A DNA stretch of 64,000 nucleotides from an uncultured Alphaproteobacteria bacterium (lineage in GTDB: Bacteria > Pseudomonadota > Alphaproteobacteria > Rs-D84), in assembly GCA_905233975.1 (NCBI GenBank), contig CAJOGD010000006.1, positions 1-64,000 on the forward strand, read 5' to 3'. A program made the translations under genes and the position numbers. This document shows, piece by piece, positions 20,627-30,006 of the stretch. Below the pieces are notes generated by a model that worked only from the letters and a program-made list of their open reading frames with translations, made no database searches and was not told the origin of the DNA. The stretch's first letter is position 1. Each line of letters starts with the position of its first letter.

Positions 20627-21328
20627 TTGGATTACCCAGAAGATTTTGATACGCCCGCATTTCCCGCAGGGAAACGGATTGCGATTTCCCGCACGTTTGG
20701 CGTGTGGGTGATGTTCGTGTTTTTTCTTGTGGTGGCGTGCTGTATCGCAATACCATGGTTGCAAAACAATCGCACCGTCAGTCCGTATGTGATCTATGTT
20801 GACGGCATGCATGGCAAATGGGAACTGCTGGGGCAAATCAAAGAAAATATTGTTGTGCCGTATTATGATTCGGCCCAGCGCGCGCTTGCCGGAATTTTCA
20901 CAGAAAAATGGTTCACTATTTCCGATACGCCTGAAAAAAATGCCAAGAATTGGCAGGAGTGTGATCGCGAGCAAGACTGTGCCGGTCGTATCAGCAATAC
21001 TTTTGAATCGTCCGCCGGGTGCGATTTATACTGTATGGCCGGCGATAATATGTATGCGCGCTTTGCCGAAAAAGTGTTGCCGATGTATAAATCGTACGAA
21101 TCCATGGGGCAACGTTGGTATGTTGATACAAACAAAATCACAATCAGCCGCAGTGACGATGACGCGCACAGTGGCGGCATGTGGATTGTTCGGGCGCGCG
21201 TTCGTTCGAACCTTAACGGCGATTTTAATGTCATTGCGTATGTAAAGATTGCGCGCGATGTGGAAAGGTATCCGCAAACACTTGGGTTTTATGTGACGGA
21301 TTTTAATGCGTACAGGGACGGCCAATGA
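20627..21328 (+). CDS. VirB8-like type IV secretion inner-membrane protein (paralog 1)
   Basis: N-terminal TM followed by TVSPYVIYVD; TTG start; C-terminal NTF2-like region. Confidence 0.65.
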   Translation: MDYPEDFDTPAFPAGKRIAISRTFGVWVMFVFFLVVACCIAIPWLQNNRTVSPYVIYVDGMHGKWELLGQIKENIVVPYYDSAQRALAGIFTEKWFTISDTPEKNAKNWQECDREQDCAGRISNTFESSAGCDLYCMAGDNMYARFAEKVLPMYKSYESMGQRWYVDTNKITISRSDDDAHSGGMWIVRARVRSNLNGDFNVIAYVKIARDVERYPQTLGFYVTDFNAYRDGQ

Positions 21329-21990
21329 AAAGACTGATTGGATTTTTATTCGGACTTGCCACCATGGTGATGGTGTTCGGTGCGATTTATGTTGCCGCGT
21401 CGATATATGACACCACCGACAAATTTGTTATCGAACCATATTTCTTGCGCACAGGCGCCCGGTCGTCCGACCTGCCGGGGTTGCCGAAATCTTTGGCCGA
21501 GGTGGGCAAAAGAAAGATGCGCGATTGGCTGATTCAAAAATATGTGACGGAATATTTCTATATTGTTCCGGACGCGGAAAACATCAATCGTCGAATGACC
21601 GCGGCGTTTAATTCCCCGCTGTATATCATGTCTTCACCCGCGGCGTTCGCGGAATGGCGGCAAAAGGTTGCACCCGAAATGCGCAACATGGCCGAAGACG
21701 GCGTGCGCCGGACCGTCACCATATTTAACGGAATCTTCAAACCGGACCAGAGCGATTATTGGAGAGTTGATTATGAATTAAAAACATGGTATAAACCAAA
21801 TGATGTATCCGAAGTCCCCGAAATAACGCGTGGCACGATGTATCTGGATATTGGTGGCGACATGCATATCGATACCATTGGCAACGTGAAACAACCGATA
21901 GAGGAAGTCCAGGCGGCATTGAAACGTGGAATTGATCCGGCGGCGGTCTTTGTGTTCACAGTTAGGCGGGTCTTGGACGAAAAGAGATAA
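21325..21990 (+). CDS. VirB8-like protein (paralog 2)
   Basis: N-terminal TM, YVTEYFYIVPD, WRVDYELKTWY. Confidence 0.6.
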   Translation: MKRLIGFLFGLATMVMVFGAIYVAASIYDTTDKFVIEPYFLRTGARSSDLPGLPKSLAEVGKRKMRDWLIQKYVTEYFYIVPDAENINRRMTAAFNSPLYIMSSPAAFAEWRQKVAPEMRNMAEDGVRRTVTIFNGIFKPDQSDYWRVDYELKTWYKPNDVSEVPEITRGTMYLDIGGDMHIDTIGNVKQPIEEVQAALKRGIDPAAVFVFTVRRVLDEKR

Positions 21991-21991
21991 G

Positions 21992-22789
21992 ATGAAGCGC
22001 ATTATTGTTGGATTTTTTGTGTGTCTGTTATGTGTCGCCGCGCGCGCAGATGAATTTGATGACCTGTTTGCCGACGAAAACGCAAATTTCGATGACTATT
22101 ATATTGAAAATAGCGAGAACACCAATATGGAGTGCAGTTTGGATACCGTATCGATAAACGACGGTGCGATGACGGTGCCGGTCGCGGATTTCGATATCGC
22201 GGGTATCATGTTGGGAATGAGTTTTGACGAGGTTCAATTTGTCGCGGCGGCGGACGGGCTTTATGCCGAACGGCCAAAGAACAGTGTCGTGTATTCCATT
22301 CACCCCGATTGGAAATACAACCTGGATTATGAATGTCGGCGAATGAAAATCTATGCGCCGGCGGCATTGGAAAAATGTATAAATTCATTCGCGCGAAATC
22401 GCGGTGTATTGTATGCGTCGGAATTGCACCTGGTGCGCGGTGTGACGGGTGAAACGATTGATGTTTTCTTTACAAGCAACGCAACCGATAACGTCGTGTG
22501 GAAAATCGTCTATAAAAATGACACCGATGAAATCGAAGGCGATGCGGAAAAGTTTGAAAACCAGCGCAATAAAAAAACCATGTATTGGTGGCAAAATGTC
22601 GTTGATAAATACGGCATTCCAAATGCCGGCGCGTCCCGCTGGGCAAGTTCGGATAATTCATTCGACCCGATGATGACGGCGTATTTTGGCGAACTTGAAT
22701 TAATTGATTGTGGCAAACATACCGAAGACAGCACGCTGAATGTGCAACAGGCCCAGGATAATTTTGCCGCAGAACCCTATGCATTTTAG
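21992..22789 (+). CDS. Secreted/periplasmic hypothetical protein in the VirB8 cluster
   Basis: Signal peptide MKRIIVGFFVCLLCVAARA; co-directional, 1-2 bp spacing. Confidence 0.65.
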   Translation: MKRIIVGFFVCLLCVAARADEFDDLFADENANFDDYYIENSENTNMECSLDTVSINDGAMTVPVADFDIAGIMLGMSFDEVQFVAAADGLYAERPKNSVVYSIHPDWKYNLDYECRRMKIYAPAALEKCINSFARNRGVLYASELHLVRGVTGETIDVFFTSNATDNVVWKIVYKNDTDEIEGDAEKFENQRNKKTMYWWQNVVDKYGIPNAGASRWASSDNSFDPMMTAYFGELELIDCGKHTEDSTLNVQQAQDNFAAEPYAF

Positions 22790-22791
22790 AT

Positions 22792-23133
22792 ATGGATTCA
22801 TACCGGACCGGCATTATTTCGGAATTTGTCGCGCGCATGTTTTTAATGCTGCATGGGTTTCGTGTTTTGCACCGGCGATATACAACGGGCCGCTATACCG
22901 GGCGCGCAGAAATTGATATTATTGCGCGGCGCGGGAAACTTATTATTTTTGTAGAGGTAAAAAAGCGTCGCGACGTCATGACCGCGTGGGGTGCGATTAC
23001 GCCCACGCAACAGCGGCGATTGCGATTGGCGGCGGAAACATTCTTGTTGCAACGGCGGTGGCGCGGCGACGCACGATTTGACGTAATCATCATTCATGGC
23101 CGGCATATCGATTGGATAAAGAATGCGTTTTAG
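22792..23133 (+). CDS. YraN/UPF0102-family endonuclease-like protein
   Basis: GRAEIDIIARRGKLIIFVEVKKRR nuclease-fold signature. Confidence 0.88.
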   Translation: MDSYRTGIISEFVARMFLMLHGFRVLHRRYTTGRYTGRAEIDIIARRGKLIIFVEVKKRRDVMTAWGAITPTQQRRLRLAAETFLLQRRWRGDARFDVIIIHGRHIDWIKNAF

Positions 23134-23225
23134 TGTTAGTGTTCCCACTTCGCCAAGGCTTCGTGGGACGGGGGTTAGTGCGGGCGCGTCGCGCCCGTTT
23201 TTGTTTCCGTCATAAAAAAGAACGC

Positions 23226-23255
23226 CGTCACCCCGCTGTAAAGCGGGGAATGACG
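23226..23255. repeat. Palindromic intergenic element
   Basis: CGTCACCCCGCTgtaaAGCGGGGAATGACGG. Confidence 0.7.
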
Positions 23256-23270
23256 GGCCGCTAATTACCG

Positions 23271-24434
23271 TTATTGATTCTGGGGGATATAGACGTTGGT
23301 GCTGACCTCTGGGCCGGCGGCAAAGTTTGTGTTGGCCGGAACACTGGGGAAGAAGCGCCGCGACACCGTATCATACATACCGACCTTGTTATCACTGTTT
23401 TGACGCGCGGGAAACCCGTTAAACACGAACGTCCCCGATGCATCTTTTATCCATATACGATACACCTTTGCAGAAATTTTTTGTCCGGCCACCCCCTCTA
23501 TATTATTCGCAAATAAAAACATTCTTAATGTATTATCAGAAACTCTGGTTTGCGTAAAATTTTGTATGGTTCCATCAAAATCTATTGTAATATTATTTTC
23601 ATTGTCAATCGTTGTATGTATTGTATGTCTGGCGGTGGGATTTGTAAGGCTTATAGAACTATACGATGTTGAAGTTGAATTATACAACCTTAGAGCCCCG
23701 CCGGCGAAATAGTATGTTTGCCGTAAATTATAGCTATTCGCATTTGATTGACACCCCATCAACGTCACATTACCCGCGTCGGTAGTTTTTTGGAAATCTA
23801 TAAATACCTCACTTGCCAATTGGTCTAACACAACACCTGTATCAATATATTGATGCCCGTCGGATTCAATCCATTTTAATTCTGTATATCCGTCTGGCAA
23901 AGAATGTCCCGCTGCACCATTGTGGATTTCCCATAGCCAACAAGTACCGGTGACTGGTTGCCGGTTGTCGGAACATACGAATTCTCGGTCAAGACCATTT
24001 TTGAGTGCGGCGTTAAATGTTTTTGCGTCAATCAGGTTGTCGGATTGGTCGGCGTATGTGCCGGTTGTTTGATAAATTCCCTTTCGTCCGATTTGCCCGG
24101 CCGTTCCGGTGTAGGTGACGGCGGTGTGATCGTTAACCGCGGCGATGTCGTCCTGTTTTTGGTTTAACTTTGTATTCACACCACCAACCATGGGCAGCGA
24201 TTCGGTACCTCCGTTATCCAGGTCCGATGTGACGGCGCGTTTTTGAACATCGCCGGCCGCGTTGGTGTATTCCATGGCCTTGTTATTATCCGCGCCGAAT
24301 TTATTCTGACGCGTATCCAATTCATGTTCGACGTATTTCAACGACGTTGCGGTTTTCCGATCCGCCACTTCTTCCGCCACCGCCGGCAACGCCGCCGCAA
24401 TTAACCCGAATAACAAAAACTTTTTCAATTGCAT
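23271..24434 (-). CDS. Secreted LamG/concanavalin-like surface protein
   Basis: Signal peptide; C-terminal YTELKWIESDGHQYIDTGV...FVFNGFPARQ... lectin-like beta region. Confidence 0.7.
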   Translation of the reverse strand: MQLKKFLLFGLIAAALPAVAEEVADRKTATSLKYVEHELDTRQNKFGADNNKAMEYTNAAGDVQKRAVTSDLDNGGTESLPMVGGVNTKLNQKQDDIAAVNDHTAVTYTGTAGQIGRKGIYQTTGTYADQSDNLIDAKTFNAALKNGLDREFVCSDNRQPVTGTCWLWEIHNGAAGHSLPDGYTELKWIESDGHQYIDTGVVLDQLASEVFIDFQKTTDAGNVTLMGCQSNANSYNLRQTYYFAGGALRLYNSTSTSYSSISLTNPTARHTIHTTIDNENNITIDFDGTIQNFTQTRVSDNTLRMFLFANNIEGVAGQKISAKVYRIWIKDASGTFVFNGFPARQNSDNKVGMYDTVSRRFFPSVPANTNFAAGPEVSTNVYIPQNQ

Positions 24435-24660
24435 TTGACTCTCCTTGTTCCTTTCACTGGCCGCTAACAAAAACACCACCGAAAACGTGTGGTTGGAGGT
24501 TCAAGACAATTTAAGGAAATTGTGTGCTTATTTTGACAGGCCCATTGGACCCACATTATTCGCATCCCTCCAACCAATTTTGGTTGGAGTTTTTGTCGAT
24601 AACATGACTCGACATCCTTAAACGGGTCTTGACACCCCATCGGCAGAATTCCCACCGACA
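24434..24660 (-). promoter_or_regulatory. Structured leader with attenuator-like mutually exclusive helices
   Basis: Promoter TTGATT-18-TAGAAT; P1 24582-24589, P2 24567-24575, P3 24491-24499 and terminator 24475-24493 plus U-run 24466-24474. Confidence 0.6.
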
Positions 24661-24788
24661 AATCTATTCTAACAAAAAACGAAAAGGTAAATCAAGATAA
24701 AAGTGTTAGTGGTTAGTAGTCTCTAGAATTTGTTTGTAATTGTGAAATTATTCAAGATTCTACTAACCACTATCCACTTACACTAACA

Positions 24789-25064
24789 CTATTTTATCAC
24801 TGCCGTTTTAATCAGTGTTAAATCTTCTTTGATGCCGTCGATTTTTAATTGTAATTGCCCTATTCCGGTTTCCAAAATGGTCGTCCGGTTTTCAAGTGTC
24901 GTTATGCGTGTCGTCAATCGGTCAAGTTCGACCAGTGCGTTATCTTGGCGGGCGGCCCAATATATAAGGCCCGCAATAAAGGCGATTAAAAACCAACCAC
25001 TGCGCAGTGTGTCGATAATACCCATAAGGCCGTTAGACTTTGGCATTGTTACGCCCCCTTTCAA
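24789..25064 (-). CDS. Small phage membrane/coiled-coil protein (holin/spanin-like)
   Basis: 91 aa with one TM then coiled coil; in virion cluster. Confidence 0.5.
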   Translation of the reverse strand: MKGGVTMPKSNGLMGIIDTLRSGWFLIAFIAGLIYWAARQDNALVELDRLTTRITTLENRTTILETGIGQLQLKIDGIKEDLTLIKTAVIK

Positions 25065-25239
25065 TTAAAGTTTCAATTTGATGCACGATTGCGCGTGCGC
25101 CCTCCAGCGCGCGCAGTTCGCCGTCCGTCGCGTGTGGCCCCAGCACCCTTTCGATTGTTATCCGGCGCAGGTGTTCAATGACCGCCCGCCCGGACGCGCC
25201 CGCAAAAGTGCGGGCGTATTCGTGTGCGATTTTTTCCAT
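25033..25239 (-). CDS. Small phage protein
   Basis: 68 aa, between portal-like and membrane protein genes; overlapping start/stop. Confidence 0.55.
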   Translation of the reverse strand: MEKIAHEYARTFAGASGRAVIEHLRRITIERVLGPHATDGELRALEGARAIVHQIETLIERGRNNAKV

Positions 25240-25249
25240 ATGTGTCCCC

Positions 25250-26476
25250 CTATATCAATGTGCCGTTTTCCGCAACCATTTGCGCAATCGGCGCAATGTA
25301 TTTTAATTCCGCGTCACTGTGCAGCGATATTTTGTCGATTACGCCACGCCGCGCAAGGATTTGCAATCCGCGGTCGCAAAGCGGTCTGATAAATTCGTGC
25401 AACAGTCGGCCATACGTCGCACCCAGTATGCGCAGCATGTCTGCGTTCCGCGCAAGTATTTCCGTCGCCGTCATTTCTTTGTCCGAAAGCGTGCCGATTC
25501 TGTCCGCAAGCATTGTGTGGCGGATGCGTTCGCGCAGGTCTTTTAGAATTATTTGCGACACATCAAAATTTGCACCCGTTGCAAGTGGCGTAAGGCCGGT
25601 ACTGCCCACCGCTTTGGGGATTATCGCACCGGGGGTAAGGTTTATGTTGCCAAGGTTTATGACGCCGTCATCGTCGGCCTGCCATATGCCACTGACCGCG
25701 ATGGTTGCGTTTTTTAGGACAAGTTCGACGACCTTGTTCGCGGTTTTGATATCAGGTAGCGCCCGCAGCACCGGGCCGCGGCCGTACTGTTCGCCGCTTG
25801 CCAATGCCCAACGAAAGATGATGTATGGGTTCGTTTCGAATGTGCCACGTGACACGATATTATTTTCCAAATCGCCACCAACATCTATCCATGCGGTAAA
25901 TTCCGTATCGACCAATGCCTGAACCAGGCGCAATTGGTATTCCGGATTTTGCTTTATCGCGTCAAGGATTGCGCGTGGCGGCGTCCATTCGGGATAACGA
26001 CGCGCAATATCTTGGGCACAAAGCGTTGCCGTATGAAAGACCGCGTTCGGCAAAATTGCAATATCTGACATTGGGATTGCGGTAAATGTAAATGCACTTG
26101 CCGCGCCAATCGGCGATTCAGACATAAACAGACATGCCGTTCCCATCGTCACAAGATCCATATAGCATTGATGAATCGTCGTATAAAAATTCGATTCGTT
26201 CAGGTTTGAACGCAGTGCCATTGTCGCCGCAACCGCGTCCGGTGATTCATTTGATTCCGGCACAAGGTTCAGCCACAATGATTCCGGCGGTGTGAGTAAT
26301 GAATACATGCATGCCGCCAAATTATCCGCCGCGTCCGCCGCCGTTCCATCGAACAATGTTGCGATTTCTTCGTCGGTCGTTGGCATTGTATAGCGGCGCG
26401 CATCGGACCAACGCTTTATCCATGGTTCGCGCAAGGCCAGCGCACGTGAATACATTTTTTGTAAGTCATATTTCAT
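25250..26476 (-). CDS. Podovirus-type head-tail connector/portal protein
   Basis: N-terminal WIKRWSDARRYTMP...LFDGTAADAADNLAACMYSLLTPPESLWLNL typical of head-to-tail connectors. Confidence 0.85.
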   Translation of the reverse strand: MKYDLQKMYSRALALREPWIKRWSDARRYTMPTTDEEIATLFDGTAADAADNLAACMYSLLTPPESLWLNLVPESNESPDAVAATMALRSNLNESNFYTTIHQCYMDLVTMGTACLFMSESPIGAASAFTFTAIPMSDIAILPNAVFHTATLCAQDIARRYPEWTPPRAILDAIKQNPEYQLRLVQALVDTEFTAWIDVGGDLENNIVSRGTFETNPYIIFRWALASGEQYGRGPVLRALPDIKTANKVVELVLKNATIAVSGIWQADDDGVINLGNINLTPGAIIPKAVGSTGLTPLATGANFDVSQIILKDLRERIRHTMLADRIGTLSDKEMTATEILARNADMLRILGATYGRLLHEFIRPLCDRGLQILARRGVIDKISLHSDAELKYIAPIAQMVAENGTLI

Positions 26477-26491
26477 TTCTTTTCCTTTTGG

Positions 26492-27355
26492 TTAGAGTTT
26501 AAATTCTGTGTTCGCAATAAATTGGCGAACGTTTGTTCCAATTGGACGCATCGGCACAGATTGGCATAAAATTGCCCCGGCGACCGCGTCCAGCCCATCG
26601 TCATGTTCGCCGCCACCGTTCGGTGTCCATGCCAACATTTCTGAGATAAAAGGTGTTTGTGTTATGCGTCGATGCGCATAAAGGCGACCGGTCGTAAGCA
26701 ACGGTTCAATCGCGTCCAAAATTCTATCTTCTTTGCGGCGACTGTTGGTTATAGGGCGAATTTGTATTTCATAGCCCGCGTGCGCAATTGTGTCGCGCAT
26801 TATTTCCGGCAACGCCGCACCGATTCCGTTTGTTTCCACGCAAAGCGTCCTTTGCCGGTGCATGCGCACAAACGAAAGCACATGTTCACACTGATATGCC
26901 AACGGGTATTCTATGCCGTCCGGCACGACAAGATATGTTATATCGTGGATAAACACGCGGTGGCCACGATCGTCACGATAGGCAATAACGCAAACACTGT
27001 TGTCTGAATTGCGTCGGCCGCCCGATGGGTCCCAATAAATTATTGCGCCTGTTATCGGGGTTTCGCCGATTCTGCATCCATGCGGGTCAAAATCATCGTC
27101 ATAGAATTTGATTCCGCCTGGATCAAGACGGATTTTATCGGGCGCAACGAATTGCAACATCATTTGCGCCGAAAAATGTCTATCGCCGACAGTTTCCCTT
27201 ATTTTTTCTATCCTTTCTATTGGAAAAACGGCCGGCCACGCGGAATTTCCGTCCACATCAACGATCGGTATTTTTAATTCCGAATAGCCCGATAAAAAAG
27301 GCGTTGAAAAAACATTTTTTTCGTATACTATGTTTGACATGGACTTTACTCCCAA
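26492..27355 (-). CDS. Large terminase, C-terminal nuclease half
   Basis: YWDPSGGRRNSDNSVC, CVETNGIG, EHDDGLDAVAGAI (RNase H-like nuclease acidic residues); lacks the ATPase domain. Confidence 0.82.
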   Translation of the reverse strand: MGVKSMSNIVYEKNVFSTPFLSGYSELKIPIVDVDGNSAWPAVFPIERIEKIRETVGDRHFSAQMMLQFVAPDKIRLDPGGIKFYDDDFDPHGCRIGETPITGAIIYWDPSGGRRNSDNSVCVIAYRDDRGHRVFIHDITYLVVPDGIEYPLAYQCEHVLSFVRMHRQRTLCVETNGIGAALPEIMRDTIAHAGYEIQIRPITNSRRKEDRILDAIEPLLTTGRLYAHRRITQTPFISEMLAWTPNGGGEHDDGLDAVAGAILCQSVPMRPIGTNVRQFIANTEFKL

Positions 27356-28880
27356 AACTTTACCAACGAATTTAGAGGCCGAACAGGCCGTATTGGCCGC
27401 GGTATTGATGAAAAACCGGGCACTTGAAAAAATTTCTGAATTCTTGCGGCCCGAAGATTTTTCACACCCCGCGCACCAAGAAATTTATAAACTTGCCCTA
27501 CGCCAGTTCGCGGCCGGGATTCCGTTTGATATAATCACCGCGAAAACATACCTTGACCAACAGGGAACTTTAGAATCGGTCGGTGGTGTAGAATACCTTA
27601 GTCAGTTGGCAAGTGCCGGCGCAACCGTTGTAAATGTTGAACAGTATGGCCGTATCGTACATGAAAACGCCGTTCGACGTGAATTGATTGACTTTGGCCA
27701 ATCAATTACAGATGCCGCATTTGTTGAAGACCTTGATAATCCGGTGTCCGCACAAATTGAAGCGGCGGAACAAAAACTTTTCAACCTTGCCATGACCGGG
27801 GACACAACGCGCGATGTTGTCCCGATTGCGAACGCGTTAAAAGATGCATTGGCCGAGGCAGAGATCGCATACAAGGCCGACGGAAAACTTTCCGGGCTTA
27901 CCACCGGGCTTACCGATTTAGATCGCGCAATAAGTGGCATGCACAAATCTAATTTACTAATTATTGCCGGACGCCCGGGTATGGGAAAAACCGCACTTGC
28001 CATGAACATCGCGTTCAATGCGGCAAATGCAATTTATTCTGGGCGCGCGAACGAACAGTATAAGGGTGCCGTTGCATTTTTCAGTTTGGAAATGGGCGCG
28101 TCTGAATTGGCCGCACGTGTTTTATCGTCCCAATCCAGAATTTCCGCATCGGCAATGCGCGAAGGGTCGCTTACCGATGAAGATTTCCTTAAAATGGCCC
28201 AGTTTTCCGACGCAATCGGACGAATCCCGTTGTTTATTGATGATACGCCGGGCATGTCTTTGCCAATGATTCGCACGCGTGTGCGGCGTCTTGCGCGAAA
28301 ATATAATGGCATCGCGTTAATCGTTATCGACTATTTACAATTGTTGACATCGCCGGGCGGCAAAAACAAAGATAATCGTGTTCAGGAATTATCCGAAATT
28401 ACACGCGGCCTTAAAATGATGGCCAAGGAATTCAATGTCCCGGTTATCGCACTATCGCAATTATCGCGCAGTGTTGAAAGTCGCGATGACAAGCGTCCAC
28501 AACTTGCGGATTTACGTGAATCGGGGTCTATTGAACAAGATGCCGACATTGTTATGTTCACTTATCGTGAAGAATATTATTTGCAAAATCGCGATCCGTC
28601 GCGGCGGCTTTCTAATACCCCGAATGAAAAGTCTGTTGATTCGTGGCAAAATCGTCTTGAAAAGGCCAAAGGCAAGGCAGACATTATCATCGGCAAGAAT
28701 CGTCATGGTCGAACAGATACAATTAACGTCGCCTTTTTGGCAGAGTATAGTTTATTCGACAACCTTAATGAAATGGCCAACCGCGTTCCAGAATTTGCAC
28801 CGGACACGCCGGCCCAATCTGAACCCGGGGATATACCAACACCAATTGATATTGATGCAATCCCAGATGATTTTGAATAA
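27339..28880 (+). CDS. dnaB: Replicative DNA helicase DnaB
   Basis: NLEAEQAVLAAVL, GRPGMGKTALAMN, IDYLQLL, IGKNRHGRT motifs. Confidence 0.96.
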   Translation: MDFTPKTLPTNLEAEQAVLAAVLMKNRALEKISEFLRPEDFSHPAHQEIYKLALRQFAAGIPFDIITAKTYLDQQGTLESVGGVEYLSQLASAGATVVNVEQYGRIVHENAVRRELIDFGQSITDAAFVEDLDNPVSAQIEAAEQKLFNLAMTGDTTRDVVPIANALKDALAEAEIAYKADGKLSGLTTGLTDLDRAISGMHKSNLLIIAGRPGMGKTALAMNIAFNAANAIYSGRANEQYKGAVAFFSLEMGASELAARVLSSQSRISASAMREGSLTDEDFLKMAQFSDAIGRIPLFIDDTPGMSLPMIRTRVRRLARKYNGIALIVIDYLQLLTSPGGKNKDNRVQELSEITRGLKMMAKEFNVPVIALSQLSRSVESRDDKRPQLADLRESGSIEQDADIVMFTYREEYYLQNRDPSRRLSNTPNEKSVDSWQNRLEKAKGKADIIIGKNRHGRTDTINVAFLAEYSLFDNLNEMANRVPEFAPDTPAQSEPGDIPTPIDIDAIPDDFE

Positions 28881-28974
28881 GTGACCACTAACACTCGCCA
28901 CTATTCACTTTTTACTTGCTATGGTTTAAAAAATTCCTTATCCTTTTGTCAAGGTTTATACCAAGGAGTGTCTT

Positions 28975-29982
28975 ATGGCCCTAGAAGAAATTATATTTCC
29001 CAATAATATTCGTAATATCAGATTGGCGGCGGGTATGAAAATGACCGAACTTGCGCGACGGTCTAATTTATCTTTGTCCGCTGTGTCCAAGATAGAAAAA
29101 GGTGTCCGGCGCCTTAATCAAAAGCAATTACTTAATATTTGCAAAATCTTGGGCTGTAAATTGTCCGATATTTTCATCAAGGATACTGACGAGGTTGCAT
29201 CAAAATGGCAAGATGAAATCACACGCCGTATGAATGATAACGAAGATGGCGGGCTAAAGATTTTTGGTAGTGGTTTGCGCAAAATACGTCAGCAATCCGG
29301 CAAAACCATTGCCCAGGCGGCAAAAGACGCCGGCATGACACTATCGGTGTATCATAAAATAGAAGTCGGCCAGCGCGAGGTCTATAAAAACGAAATCGAA
29401 CCATTGGCTCAATCTTTCGCGCATTCTGTGGAAAGTTTGTTCAATAAAATTGCCGAACTTTACAAATCTGGCGAACTGACCAAACAAATGAACAAGGTCA
29501 AAGAAGGCGTCAAGGCCGTTTTGGTACCGGGTGGAACCGATGATTTGGACGACGTACATGGCCATTTGTACAGTGCAAAACTTTATGATAACGCACGCAA
29601 AAAATTGGTTCCGGTATTTGGAAAGCCCGAAGGCAAAGCGATTGCTTTTGCGAAATCGGATTCAAATATGATTGTTGCACCGGCTAATCTCGAAGGCCGT
29701 CGTGATGTGTATGCAATCATACCTAACTCTAAACGTTTGGGCGGCTTTATACCCGAAAACTCTTATGTCTTCGCTGATATCAAGGCGGCGGTGGCCCCCG
29801 GGGATTTGGCGGTCTTTATTGATACAGACTTTAATTCCCTTAAATCAGAAGAAGCCGTTGTTGCAAATATTGCCATTGTGCGTAAAGATGCCAAAGGCAA
29901 AATTTATGGTCAAATGGTATCTCCGGACGAAAAGATTTCTGCCCAAACTATGCACAAGGTAATAATGTTTATCAACGAATAG
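28975..29982 (+). CDS. Twin-HTH (XRE) regulator with C-terminal S24/LexA-like region
   Basis: Two XRE HTHs (NIRLAAGMKMTELARRSNLSLSAVSKIEKG; KIRQQSGKTIAQAAKDAGMTLSVYHKIEVG) and GFIPENSYVFADIKAAVAPGDLAVFI. Confidence 0.75.
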   Translation: MALEEIIFPNNIRNIRLAAGMKMTELARRSNLSLSAVSKIEKGVRRLNQKQLLNICKILGCKLSDIFIKDTDEVASKWQDEITRRMNDNEDGGLKIFGSGLRKIRQQSGKTIAQAAKDAGMTLSVYHKIEVGQREVYKNEIEPLAQSFAHSVESLFNKIAELYKSGELTKQMNKVKEGVKAVLVPGGTDDLDDVHGHLYSAKLYDNARKKLVPVFGKPEGKAIAFAKSDSNMIVAPANLEGRRDVYAIIPNSKRLGGFIPENSYVFADIKAAVAPGDLAVFIDTDFNSLKSEEAVVANIAIVRKDAKGKIYGQMVSPDEKISAQTMHKVIMFINE

Positions 29983-30006
29983 ACAACCAAGGAGGGGGCA
30001 AACATC

